Origin: an uncultured Clostridia bacterium
Lineage (GTDB): Bacteria; Bacillota; Clostridia; Oscillospirales; Acutalibacteraceae
Length of the DNA: 11,496 nucleotides
NCBI GenBank assembly: GCA_904420155.1
Contig: CAJFUH010000185.1
Coordinates: 1 to 11,496 of the forward strand
Direction: 5' to 3'
Position numbers and translations under genes: made by a program. Shown in pieces: positions 1 to 5,480 of the stretch (its first letter is position 1; the number at the start of each line of letters is the position of its first letter). Below the pieces are notes generated by a model. It was not told the DNA's origin and did not search any database. It was given only the letters and a program-made list of their open reading frames with translations.

Positions 1-34
1 CCGGGGATATGACAAGTTAAAATCTGAAGATCAG

Positions 35-82
35 AAAAAGGACGATTCCCAGCGGGAAATAACCGCAGGAATCGTCCTTTTT
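35..82. terminator. Bidirectional intrinsic terminator downstream of gpsA
   Basis: A 15-bp perfect inverted repeat (35-49 with 68-82) carries five A at its left edge and five T at its right edge, so it reads as a rho-independent terminator on both strands. A second small stem (GCGG 52-55 with CCGC 63-66) sits in the loop. On the minus strand it lies about 120 bases beyond the gpsA stop. On the plus strand it probably ends a gene that lies left of the window. Between it and the gpsA stop (83-203) I see nothing recognisable. Confidence 0.85.
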
Positions 83-203
83 ATAAAAACTGAAATGATT
101 TCCTTGTAAAAACTCAGGATCCCCGCAACGGACAAGGGAGATACGACCTTTTCCAAAAGAAAAGCGCGCAAAAACGCTGAGGAGGATATGAGAATCAGAT
201 GGG

Positions 204-1163
204 TTAAAATTCCTCTTTTAAACTGCGGAGGAAAAGTCCGGACAAAACCTGTTGCGGGTCTTCCCCTTCGTTGACAATAGCGTTTACCGCTTTGCAGATG
301 GGGAGGTCTACCTGATGGAGATCCCCCAATTTTACCAGCGCGCGGGTGGTGGATACGCCTTCCGCCAACTCGTGGTATGGCTGCCCCAAAATGAACAGTT
401 CCCCGAACTTACGGTTATGGCTGTGTTCCGAGAACAAGGTGGCCTGGTAATCCCCTAAATGGCATAAGCCATAAGCGGAAATTTCGTTGCCGCCCATTGC
501 TTTAATCAGCCGGGCGATTTCCCGGGTCCCACGGGACATCAAAGCGCCCTTGAGCGAGGTATAGTTGACCCCGTCCAACATGCCGGCGGCAATACCGATC
601 ACGTTTTTCGCCGCGGCCCCGATTTCGTTGCCGATCAAATCGGTACCATAGTAAAAACGGATCAGATCGCTGGAAAAAGTATGTACCAGATCCCGCTTGA
701 TTTGGTTATTTTGGGAATCGATGACCATACAGTTTGGAATTCCGCGGATAAAATCCTGGACATGCCCGGGCCCCACCCAGACAGCGACGGGGTTTTTTCC
801 GTGGGTAAACTCCTCCATAATCTCACTCAGCCGTTTTCCGGTGGTTTCCTCGATCCCTTTCATGCATAAGACAATAGGCTTTTGCCCTAAGTTGCAGGAG
901 ACCATCTGGGAAGCAAAGCTTCGCAGCGCCTGGGCGCTGATGGAAATAATCAAAATTTCGGCGTCTTTGACCGCCGAAGGCAAATCGCTGGTGAGATAGA
1001 TGGAATCCGGCAGCTGTAACAGATCGTTTTTCCTTTCCTGCTCCAGCCTTTGGTAGTGGGGGGAATCCGGCAGCCCCCATAAAGTGACTTCTTTTCCGAT
1101 ATGGTTTAAATACCAAGCGATGAAGGATCCCCACCGGCCGCAGCCGAGTACGGTTATTTTCAT
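204..1163 (-). CDS. gpsA: NAD(P)-dependent glycerol-3-phosphate dehydrogenase (GpsA family)
   Basis: Predicted cytosolic enzyme that interconverts dihydroxyacetone phosphate and sn-glycerol-3-phosphate, supplying the backbone for phospholipids. The 319-residue protein opens with a Rossmann dinucleotide-binding motif (GCGRWG, residues 7-12), then a MKGIEE segment typical of the family, the region GAAAKNVIGIAAG with the expected catalytic lysine near residue 186, and a SHNRKFGE segment matching the family's SRNRRFG substrate-binding motif. Length is slightly below the usual 330-345. The start at 1163 is preferred because AGGAG lies just upstream (AGGAGTGTTTGCC then ATG); an upstream in-frame ATG at 1220 falls inside the structured leader without a comparable site. 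The sequence is somewhat divergent (GCGRWGS for the common GxGSWGT, GLCHLGDYQ for the usual GLGDL segment), so it may be a diverged or second copy. A structured leader precedes it and a terminator follows. Confidence 0.88.
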   Translation of the reverse strand: MKITVLGCGRWGSFIAWYLNHIGKEVTLWGLPDSPHYQRLEQERKNDLLQLPDSIYLTSDLPSAVKDAEILIISISAQALRSFASQMVSCNLGQKPIVLCMKGIEETTGKRLSEIMEEFTHGKNPVAVWVGPGHVQDFIRGIPNCMVIDSQNNQIKRDLVHTFSSDLIRFYYGTDLIGNEIGAAAKNVIGIAAGMLDGVNYTSLKGALMSRGTREIARLIKAMGGNEISAYGLCHLGDYQATLFSEHSHNRKFGELFILGQPYHELAEGVSTTRALVKLGDLHQVDLPICKAVNAIVNEGEDPQQVLSGLFLRSLKEEF

Positions 1164-1197
1164 GGCAAACACTCCTGTTTTGATATGATAATTCCGG

Positions 1198-1366
1198 GCG
1201 TATGGAAACAAAGGGAACATGCCGAATCTTCACCAAAACGGAAAGAAAGGGGAGATAAGGCTGTCCCCATGCGGCGTTGAAACGCCGGGAGAGGAGGCAT
1301 TCCGTCAAGGTAAGGCGTGTGAACAGAGTTCCCATACGCGTTCAAGTGCCCTTCCTGAGAAAGGAC
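1198..1366 (-). ncRNA. Structured RNA, possible leader of gpsA (class not recognised)
   Basis: The roughly 200 bases between the promoter at 1373-1401 and gpsA are rich in pairing. The outermost stem joins 1328-1339 to 1198-1209 over 12 bp with one G-U pair. A nested stem joins 1296-1303 to 1214-1223 with a two-base bulge, and an internal hairpin GGCGTT/AACGCC lies at 1273-1286. Together they form a rod-like RNA of about 140 nt ending roughly 35 nt before the gpsA start codon. No T-box, SRP, glmS or common riboswitch signature is visible, and there is no terminator between it and gpsA. It could be a cis-regulatory leader or a small RNA processed from the transcript. The stems are seen in the sequence; the function is unknown. 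Confidence 0.45.
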
Positions 1367-1372
1367 GCTTTC

Positions 1373-1401
1373 ATTATATCATAAAAGCGGAAAAAAATCA
1401 G
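1373..1401 (-). promoter_or_regulatory. Sigma-A-type promoter for the gpsA leader
   Basis: On the minus strand a perfect TATAAT (1373-1378) lies 17 bases downstream of a weak -35 (CTGATT, 1396-1401). The -35 overlaps the stop codon of the upstream TSUP gene. Predicted transcription start is near 1366, giving a leader of about 200 nt. The -10 is strong and the -35 poor, which would suit additional regulation. Confidence 0.55.
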
Positions 1402-1766
1402 TCGGCGGGAGCCTTTTTATAAAAGAGCTGTTTGATGCCCATGATTAAAAGGAGAACCCCGAATAATTTCCCGAGAATCGCCCCGTCGATAATGGTGGAA
1501 AGCCAGGATCCAGCCAAAGCCCCTACCACGCCCAGGGAGGAACACAAAAAGGCGGTTTTCCAGTCGATGAGTTTTTTCTTCCAATAAATAATCAGGGCGA
1601 TCACCGCACTGGGGATGAAAAAAAGCAGGTTGATCCCTTGGGCCATGCCTTGCTCTACCCCGGCAAACAGGGTCAGGTAAATAATGAGGATGCCGCCTCC
1701 CCCCATGCCCATGGCGCCTAAAATGCCGGAGGCGGTCCCGGCCAGCGCCGACCAGAGCCAGTTCAT
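1398..1766 (-). CDS. TauE/SafE (TSUP) permease, C-terminal half protein
   Basis: A 122-residue integral membrane protein equivalent to one half of a TSUP (DUF81, TauE/SafE) anion permease. Four hydrophobic segments can be read: about 3-30 with the glycine-rich motif GILGAMGMGGGG, then around NLLFFIPSAVIALIIY, SSLGVVGALAGSWLS and GKLFGVLLLIMGIKQLFY. Full-length TSUP proteins are about 250 residues with two such repeats. The ATG at 1766 overlaps the stop of the preceding gene (ATGA), so translation is probably coupled and the two products likely assemble as a heterodimer. The same frame stays open upstream to 2105, but that stretch is arginine-rich, non-membrane sequence antisense in character to the real first-half gene and is not used. 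Family transport substrates are sulfur-containing anions (sulfite, sulfonates); the substrate here is not known. No terminator separates it from the gpsA leader. Confidence 0.85.
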   Translation of the reverse strand: MNWLWSALAGTASGILGAMGMGGGGILIIYLTLFAGVEQGMAQGINLLFFIPSAVIALIIYWKKKLIDWKTAFLCSSLGVVGALAGSWLSTIIDGAILGKLFGVLLLIMGIKQLFYKKAPAD

Positions 1767-2119
1767 CGGATCAACATCCGGAAAGCGGCCCAGATCATCA
1801 AAACGCCGAAAATGCGTTTGAGCCAGACGTCGTTGATCTTGGTCAGCAGAATGGAGCCCACCACCGAACCCACTGCTCCCCATAGCAGGTAAGGAGCGGC
1901 GTCGGAGATCTGCACCCTTCCGGAGGTGAGATAAAGGATAGAACTGACAATACAGATGGGCAAAATCACACAGACGGAGGTAGCATGGGCTTTCCGCGGC
2001 TTCAGCCCGGTTTTGCCCAGTACAGGGACAATGATCATGCCTCCGCCGGCGCCCAACAGCCCGTTGAACGTCCCGGCCAGCAATCCTCCCAAAGAAGCGA
2101 TCCACTTTTTCTTTTTCAT
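1763..2119 (-). CDS. TauE/SafE (TSUP) permease, N-terminal half protein
   Basis: A 118-residue membrane protein corresponding to the first repeat of a TSUP-family anion permease. It has a lysine-rich N-terminus (MKKKKW) followed by the signature NGLLGAGGGMIIVPVL around residues 19-34 and hydrophobic stretches near CVILPICIVSSILYL, LLWGAVGSVVGSILL and IFGVLMIWAAFRML. The start at 2119 is chosen because AAGAAGG lies 10 bases upstream; an in-frame start at 2176 would add 19 polar residues without such a site. Its stop overlaps the start of the second half in ATGA. Splitting is not a frameshift artefact, since both halves have their own starts, complete helices and a coupled junction. Paired half-size TSUP genes are known in Firmicutes. 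Confidence 0.85.
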   Translation of the reverse strand: MKKKKWIASLGGLLAGTFNGLLGAGGGMIIVPVLGKTGLKPRKAHATSVCVILPICIVSSILYLTSGRVQISDAAPYLLWGAVGSVVGSILLTKINDVWLKRIFGVLMIWAAFRMLIR

Positions 2120-2252
2120 CGTTATCGAACCTTCTTGCCTATTGATAAAAACCGTTTCCTTTTGCCATACCGGCACAAGGCTGGAAAAGGGGTGCTGCCA
2201 TTATCATGCCCTTGTTTTACCTCTTTTGCTCTGGAAAGTTCTGGAGAAAAAG

Positions 2253-2281
2253 AAAAAAGCTTCCAGATCTTGGAAGCTTTT
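2253..2281 (-). terminator. Intrinsic terminator of the 6S-like RNA
   Basis: The minus strand reads AAAAGCTTCCA, a five-base loop, then TGGAAGCTTTTTT: an 11-bp perfect stem followed by a T-tract. It ends the small RNA transcribed from the promoter at 2499-2527 and insulates it from the TSUP genes. Confidence 0.85.
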
Positions 2282-2289
2282 ATGCAAAA

Positions 2290-2492
2290 AGAATCCCGCC
2301 TGACCGTAATGTGCTATCCATAACCTGCCTACCGTAAGACAGGTGGGTGCCCGCCCTCCGGTTTCACGCTCCCTTCTTCCGGCACAAGGCCGGGAGGTCT
2401 GCAATCCGCCGGCGGAGACAAAGCTCCCGAGAAAAATGTTGTAGGGTTATATAAGCACGGTCCGCGCATCAGGCAGGGGCCAATCGTTCTCA
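2290..2492 (-). ncRNA. ssrS: 6S RNA (SsrS), probable
   Basis: A minus-strand RNA of about 200 nt (about 240 nt with its terminator) has its own promoter and terminator and no ORF. Its ends pair: CCTGCCTGA (2469-2477) with TCAGGCGGG (2295-2303), then GTGCTTAT (2451-2458) with ATAGCAC (2311-2317). These flank a central open region, and on its 3' side lies a short hairpin, ACCTGTCT/AGGCAGGT (2323-2344). The apical part folds into a GC-rich arm tipped by CCGGC/GCCGG around 2379-2393. A long closing stem, a central bubble with a hairpin in its 3' strand and a long terminal stem is the described architecture of bacterial 6S RNA, which binds sigma-70/A RNA polymerase holoenzyme as a promoter mimic in stationary phase. 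The identification rests on architecture and size, not on a covariance search. It lies just downstream of DUF1292. Confidence 0.72.
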
Positions 2493-2498
2493 ATAGCA

Positions 2499-2527
2499 AT
2501 TATATCACAAAACACGGGATTTATGAA
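2499..2527 (-). promoter_or_regulatory. Promoter of the 6S-like RNA
   Basis: A perfect minus-strand TATAAT (2499-2504) is preceded at 17 bases by TTCATA (2522-2527, four of six matches to TTGACA). Predicted start is near 2492, about 15 nt before the first closing-stem base. It lies between the DUF1292 stop and the RNA, showing that the RNA is an independent transcription unit. Confidence 0.7.
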
Positions 2528-2544
2528 GGTATTTTTCTGAAAAT

Positions 2545-2859
2545 TTACTGGATGGGTTCTTCTTCCTCGCCGTCGTCGTCATATAATTCTTCAAATCGGC
2601 TTTCAAACTGCTCGGCCAGCTGGTCCAGCAGTTCTTCGTCTTCCACCTCGGCCAGCTGCTGCTCGCCGTCTTCGTCGATTACTTCGAAGATATAATAGGT
2701 ACCGTCCGAATCCAAGGAATCCTCAGGATCTTCAAAGGTGGGAAGCAGCGCGTAGTAACATCCGTCGTCGTTTTCAATAACGTCCAGGATTTCAAATTCA
2801 TGTTCGTTTCCTTCGTCATCGATCAGGGTGATCAGATCAGCGGCAAACTCGTTATCCAT
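2545..2859 (-). CDS. DUF1292 family protein (YrzB-like)
   Basis: A 104-residue, very acidic, soluble protein. The segment ITLIDDEGNEHEFEILDVIE followed by YYALLP and YYIFEVIDEDGEQ is the recognisable core of the DUF1292 family, and the C-terminus runs out in a Glu/Asp-rich tail. The function of DUF1292 proteins is not established; in many Firmicutes they are small conserved genes near yrrK/yrzL-type genes. The ATG at 2859 is chosen over a TTG at 2886 because GTGAGGG lies eight bases upstream of it and because the predicted transcription start (about 2890) would leave almost no room for the TTG. It has its own promoter. No terminator is obvious between its stop and the 6S-like RNA, so some readthrough into that RNA is possible. 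Confidence 0.88.
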   Translation of the reverse strand: MDNEFAADLITLIDDEGNEHEFEILDVIENDDGCYYALLPTFEDPEDSLDSDGTYYIFEVIDEDGEQQLAEVEDEELLDQLAEQFESRFEELYDDDGEEEEPIQ

Positions 2860-2896
2860 AAGGGGAACCCTCACTTTCTCTGTCAATTCTTTTCTA

Positions 2897-2925
2897 ATTT
2901 TACCGTTACTTCTCCATTAAGTCAA
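2897..2925 (-). promoter_or_regulatory. Promoter of the DUF1292 gene
   Basis: Minus-strand TTGACT (2920-2925), a 17-base spacer and TAAAAT (2897-2902) make a good sigma-A promoter with a predicted start about 30 nt before the ATG. It is divergent from the promoter of the long RNA, about 60 bases between the two -35 boxes. Confidence 0.75.
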
Positions 2926-2983
2926 TAAAAATATTTGATTGCAAATAAATCACAGGATTTTTTTATTTTGTTGGAAAAAAGTA

Positions 2984-3011
2984 TTGACATTTTACATAGA
3001 TGTGCTATAAT
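2984..3011 (+). promoter_or_regulatory. Strong promoter of the long non-coding RNA
   Basis: A perfect TTGACA (2984-2989) and a perfect TATAAT (3006-3011) are separated by 16 bases, with a TGn extension just before the -10 (3003-3005). This is the best consensus promoter in the window and predicts transcription from about 3018. No coding gene follows for more than 1 kb on this strand. Confidence 0.85.
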
Positions 3012-3106
3012 ATAGACAACAAAAGGAAATCAAACAAAGAACAAAAAAGAGTTCATAAGACATCTTAAAAAGAAAGATGGATTGTTTGGTTTCTAAAAGG
3101 AAGGGA

Positions 3107-4050
3107 GTGAGTCCAATGGGCGAGAATAAACCACAACATTTACTAGGCTTTGGCCGCATTGGTCAAAGCTTCCTGAAAAGGGATTCTATACTTCGCTGAA
3201 GTGATCGAAAAAGGGAGAGCAAACCGCTATAAACCTTGAGAGCAAGGCACCATAGCAAAGCAATCCAAGCGAGAAAAGAGTTGTGGAGACACAGCGAAGC
3301 ATAGAGAAAAAGGAGAGCTGGATTTTTCTCAGGATGACCAATTTATATGAATTGTAGATGGTTTGAAAGAGGAAAAGGAAGGTTTTCCGTCAGACAAGTG
3401 AATAAGGTATCCAATATTTCACAGATAGATATGCCGGAAAAGGCAGGTTCCTCATGAAGATGGAGAAAGAGATAAGAAGAGTGTAAAGGAAATGGTCATG
3501 AGGAAAAGAAAGAGAAGGCTTTACGAAAAGCGTATTGCTCAAGAATATGTTCCAATCCAATAAGATGGGAAAATAATCATCTGTGAAAAATGAAAAAGGA
3601 TACGATGGTGAGCGAATTTTTTACTGATATAAATGCGGATTTTATCTTGATAGAAGGAATCCGAATAGTAGGTAAAAAGAGGATCACAACCCAATAATTA
3701 TTCAGATAGGTGAGTCCAATGAGATAAGCAAGAAGGCGGATATCTTTCTTCCGGTCATAAAAATTTATTTATGACAAGCGGAAGGAAAGAGGGAAATATT
3801 TCGATAACAGGTTTGGGAGATAAGCTGTTCAGTGCCATAGAGATAGATCGACGTGATAAGAGAGTATGCTTAGAAATGATCGAGATATCTTTAGAGGTTC
3901 AGAAATGTTTCTTTCTAGTTGATCCGGCACACAAAAGACTGTGAGTAATTTACTCATAGCTAAAAAGGAAGAAAGGTTGAGTCCCATGCAATAAACCACT
4001 TATCCAGTTGGGTGATTTATTAACAAGTTTTGAGTAAAGGGTGAGTCCAA
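3107..4050 (+). repeat. Four dispersed copies of a GTGAGTCC(A/C)ATG motif inside the long RNA
   Basis: Copies: GTGAGTCCAATG at 3107-3118 and, identical, at 3710-3721; GTTGAGTCCCATG at 3976-3988; GTGAGTCCAA at 4041-4050. Each follows a purine run. Copies one and three share a longer module: AAAGGAAG before the motif and AATAAACCAC after it (3125-3134 and 3990-3999). In the third copy AATAAACCAC pairs with the GTGATTTATT just downstream. Spacing is irregular (about 600, 270 and 65 bases), so this is not a tandem or CRISPR array. It looks like a repeated RNA building block or protein/RNA contact site. Confidence 0.65.
3116..3199 (+). CDS. Possible 27-residue small ORF within the long RNA
   Basis: An ATG overlapping the first GTGAGTCCAATG copy opens 27 codons ending in TGA (3197-3199). 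The purine run AAGGAAGGGAG ends about eight bases upstream and could act as a ribosome binding site. The product would be basic (MGENKPQ...FLKRDSILR) and has no family I recognise. The ORF overlaps the 9-bp hairpin at 3147-3169, and the matching ATGs in copies two and three are followed by stop codons after one codon (ATG AGA TAA, ATG CAA TAA). That argues the ATG belongs to the RNA motif and not to a gene. Recorded as an alternative explanation with low confidence. Confidence 0.15.
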   Translation: MGENKPQHLLGFGRIGQSFLKRDSILR

Positions 4051-4092
4051 AGTTCACGTAATGTTTCGTTTATCCAAAAGATAAACAATGAT

Positions 4093-4133
4093 AAAAAAGA
4101 GCCCTGATGGAGAGTGTTTCATCAGGGCTTTTT
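4093..4133. terminator. Intrinsic terminator of the long RNA (bidirectional)
   Basis: A 10-bp perfect stem AGCCCTGATG (4100-4109) / CATCAGGGCT (4120-4129) is followed by a T-tract on the plus strand. Six A precede it (4093-4098), so it also reads as a terminator on the minus strand. It closes the long RNA and may back up the terminator of the converging nucleotidyltransferase gene. Confidence 0.85.
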
Positions 4134-4145
4134 GGTAGAGAAGAA

Positions 4146-4191
4146 TAGAAAAATCCCCTGTTTTTCTTTTTTAAAGGAAAGCAGGGGATTT
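4146..4191 (-). terminator. Intrinsic terminator of the HTH-nucleotidyltransferase gene
   Basis: AAATCCCCTG (4151-4160) pairs perfectly with CAGGGGATTT (4182-4191) across a 21-nt pyrimidine/purine-rich loop. On the minus strand the stem is followed by TTTTTC. The stem begins two bases after the stop codon of the gene. Confidence 0.8.
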
Positions 4192-4193
4192 CT

Positions 4194-5087
4194 TTATTGA
4201 TATAATGTATCAATCGCTTTGAGATCTTTATAGGTATCAATTTCAATGATATCGTCAAACGTACAGGGGCGGACCTCCACTTTATAGTCGTTGAGAAAGT
4301 ATTCTAGTGCTACTTGATCCCAATACCGCTCTTTGCCTCCGGGCATATTGTAGACCTGCTTAATATGCTCTGCTAATTTGGCCCCGTCCGCGTCGTTCCA
4401 GTAGGAAATGCCATACATATGGAAACAATTCTTTCCGCCGATACGCAGGCGGCTGATGTATCCTTTTTTGGTTTCAAAGCACCAGTCGTCCGTCACTTCG
4501 GTGGGGACCCCTAGATAGTTACTGCAATATTGGTATTTGGTAATCAGCTTGGGGTTATACAGCACCAAATCAGCTTCCAATACATACGCCTGGCGGAGCA
4601 GATAGCGGACGCACATGGCGGAAGAGATGTTGTTGGTTTCGTTATAAGCGGGGTTTTCTACGAATTTAATATTGGGATACTTATAAAGCAATTGGTCAAA
4701 CTGTTCGGAGAGGTATCCCCGTACAATGACGATCTCTTGGATTCCGGCGGCAACCACGGCGTCCAAAAGGGTGTCGATCATACGGACCCCTTTTACCCGT
4801 ACCAAAGGCTTAGGGGTATTCAACGTTACCGGTACCAAACGGGATCCAAATCCGGCGGCAATGAAAATTGCGCGTTTGACCCGGTAGGGCTCCAGGCTGT
4901 CCAACCCTTGGGAAGTAATTTTCCCATGTTCCACATATCCCAGCTCCATAAGGGAAGATAACGTTTTGTTGACGCTTCCCAAACTCATATTTACTTCTTC
5001 TGCGAGCTTGCGCTGGGTATTTTCCTGTTCCGGGTTTTCTGCCAAATAGGTTAGAATATCAAACTGTTTTCTGGTAAGGGATCCCAT
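4194..5087 (-). CDS. Winged-helix / LicC-like nucleotidyltransferase fusion
   Basis: A 297-residue soluble protein with two parts. Residues 1-66 form a MarR-like winged helix (LTRKQFDILTYLAENP, then a recognition-helix-like LAEEVNMSLGSVNKTLSSL). Residues 70-297 are a nucleotidyltransferase with the signature AAGFGSRLVPVTLNTPKPLV (77-96; conserved arginine and lysine), EAD at 171-173 for metal binding, a YWDQVAL segment and a C-terminal IIEIDTYKDL. The order and wording match LicC, the CTP:phosphocholine cytidylyltransferase of pneumococcus, so CDP-choline or a related activated head group for surface decoration is the likely product; a sugar-phosphate substrate is possible. The start at 5087 has GGAGG ten bases upstream; a TTG at 5117 has none. 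It stands alone, convergent with the long RNA. The helix-turn-helix may make it bind DNA or may serve another role; which is unknown. Confidence 0.85.
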   Translation of the reverse strand: MGSLTRKQFDILTYLAENPEQENTQRKLAEEVNMSLGSVNKTLSSLMELGYVEHGKITSQGLDSLEPYRVKRAIFIAAGFGSRLVPVTLNTPKPLVRVKGVRMIDTLLDAVVAAGIQEIVIVRGYLSEQFDQLLYKYPNIKFVENPAYNETNNISSAMCVRYLLRQAYVLEADLVLYNPKLITKYQYCSNYLGVPTEVTDDWCFETKKGYISRLRIGGKNCFHMYGISYWNDADGAKLAEHIKQVYNMPGGKERYWDQVALEYFLNDYKVEVRPCTFDDIIEIDTYKDLKAIDTLYQ

Positions 5088-5183
5088 TTTGATCGAACCT
5101 CCGTTTTCCATATCCAATTCATTCTCTTATACAATCATGTAGGGAAATTCTACGCCAAATTTTGTCATCTGTAAACCTTTTTT

Positions 5184-5220
5184 GAATATATTCACCGAGG
5201 GTATCCAAATATTTGGGATA
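5184..5220. other. AT-rich intergenic region with two adjacent inverted repeats
   Basis: The gene-free stretch 5088-5445 is very AT-rich. The only structure I can point to is the palindrome GAATATATTC (5184-5193) followed by TATCCAAAT/ATTTGGGATA (5202-5220), roughly one helical turn on. These could be operator-like sites upstream of the winged-helix nucleotidyltransferase gene, whose own promoter I could not place with confidence. In a sequence this AT-rich, chance is a serious alternative. Confidence 0.25.
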
Positions 5221-5445
5221 AGTCGCAAAGATCCAAGGAAAGAAATTATTTTTTGGTGATAAAGTAGATGGCATGAATAGCCGAACACTTTTGCGCCATC
5301 TTTATATTTTCTCAATAAAGAAGAAAGTAATCAGTATTGTTTCTTTATAAAAAAATATACAGGCGACAAAATTTTATAATTTGCTAAAAAACACAACAAA
5401 TTTATCTTATATATATGTATTTTTTACAAATACATTGAAATTCTA

Positions 5446-5474
5446 TTGACTTTGCTTTGTACGTTCTTTATACT
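5446..5474 (+). promoter_or_regulatory. Promoter of the phosphate/potassium cluster leader
   Basis: TTGACT (5446-5451), a 17-base spacer and TATACT (5469-5474) make a strong sigma-A promoter with a predicted start near 5481. The first downstream coding gene starts at 5690, leaving a leader of about 210 nt with a terminator inside it. Confidence 0.8.
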
Positions 5475-5480
5475 GAACCA

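Larger units (their letters stand above)
3018..4133 (+). ncRNA. Putative giant structured non-coding RNA, about 1.1 kb
   Basis: Between a near-perfect promoter and a strong terminator lie about 1.1 kb, purine-rich on the plus strand, with no real ORF on either strand. It contains many self-complementary stretches. Examples: an 11-bp 5' stem 3027-3037/3082-3092 enclosing two small hairpins (CATCTT/AAGATG at 3061-3079); 3147-3155/3161-3169 (9 bp); 3190-3194/3198-3202; GCTAT/ATAGC 3226-3230/3252-3256 around CCTTG/CAAGG 3234-3247; TGTG-GAGA-CACA with a GNRA loop at 3282-3293; 3304-3311/3323-3330; 3371-3376/3383-3388; 3448-3457/3496-3505 (10 bp perfect, 38-nt loop); 3748-3761/3768-3784 (14 bp with a 3-nt bulge); 3990-3999/4010-4020; 4068-4074/4080-4086. 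A GTGAGTCC-type motif recurs four times. The layout resembles the large ornate RNAs of Firmicutes (OLE, ROOL, GOLLD), but I cannot assign it to any. OLE's protein partners are not adjacent. No group I or II intron core, tmRNA or RNase P signature is seen. Confidence 0.7.

Noticed and set aside
1..20. Possible end of a plus-strand gene (frame 3 ends with TAA at 18-20) just before the terminator at 35-82
   Set aside because: Too few codons to recognise anything and other frames also end nearby; only the terminator supports it.
823..1335. A 170-codon minus-strand frame overlapping gpsA
   Set aside because: Low-complexity Arg-rich shadow of the gpsA frame with no recognisable domain.
1160..1345. 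A 61-codon minus-strand frame in the gpsA leader
   Set aside because: Starts at a TTG without a ribosome site, overlaps the gpsA start and coincides with the paired RNA stems, so it is better explained as structured RNA.
1398..2105. A 235-codon minus-strand frame reading through both TSUP halves
   Set aside because: Its first 110 residues are Arg/Pro-rich and out of frame with the clear membrane protein encoded at 1763-2119; only the part from ATG 1766 is real.
2170..2390. Direct repeat CCGGCACAAGGC at 2170 and 2379
   Set aside because: A single 12-base match; the second copy is explained by the apical hairpin of the 6S-like RNA and no mobile-element structure surrounds either.
3107..4050. 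CRISPR or tandem repeat array made from the GTGAGTCC copies
   Set aside because: Only four short copies with very unequal spacing and partial identity; no cas genes.
3018..4133. Group I or II intron, tmRNA or RNase P RNA
   Set aside because: No domain V-like hairpin, no intron-encoded protein, no tRNA-like ends and no GAGGAAAGTCC-type core were seen.
4070..4258. A 62-codon minus-strand frame across the two terminators
   Set aside because: It is made of the terminator hairpins and the 3' end of the nucleotidyltransferase gene.
5127..5315. A 62-codon minus-strand frame in the AT-rich intergenic region
   Set aside because: No ribosome site, no recognisable protein character, and typical of chance in AT-rich DNA.
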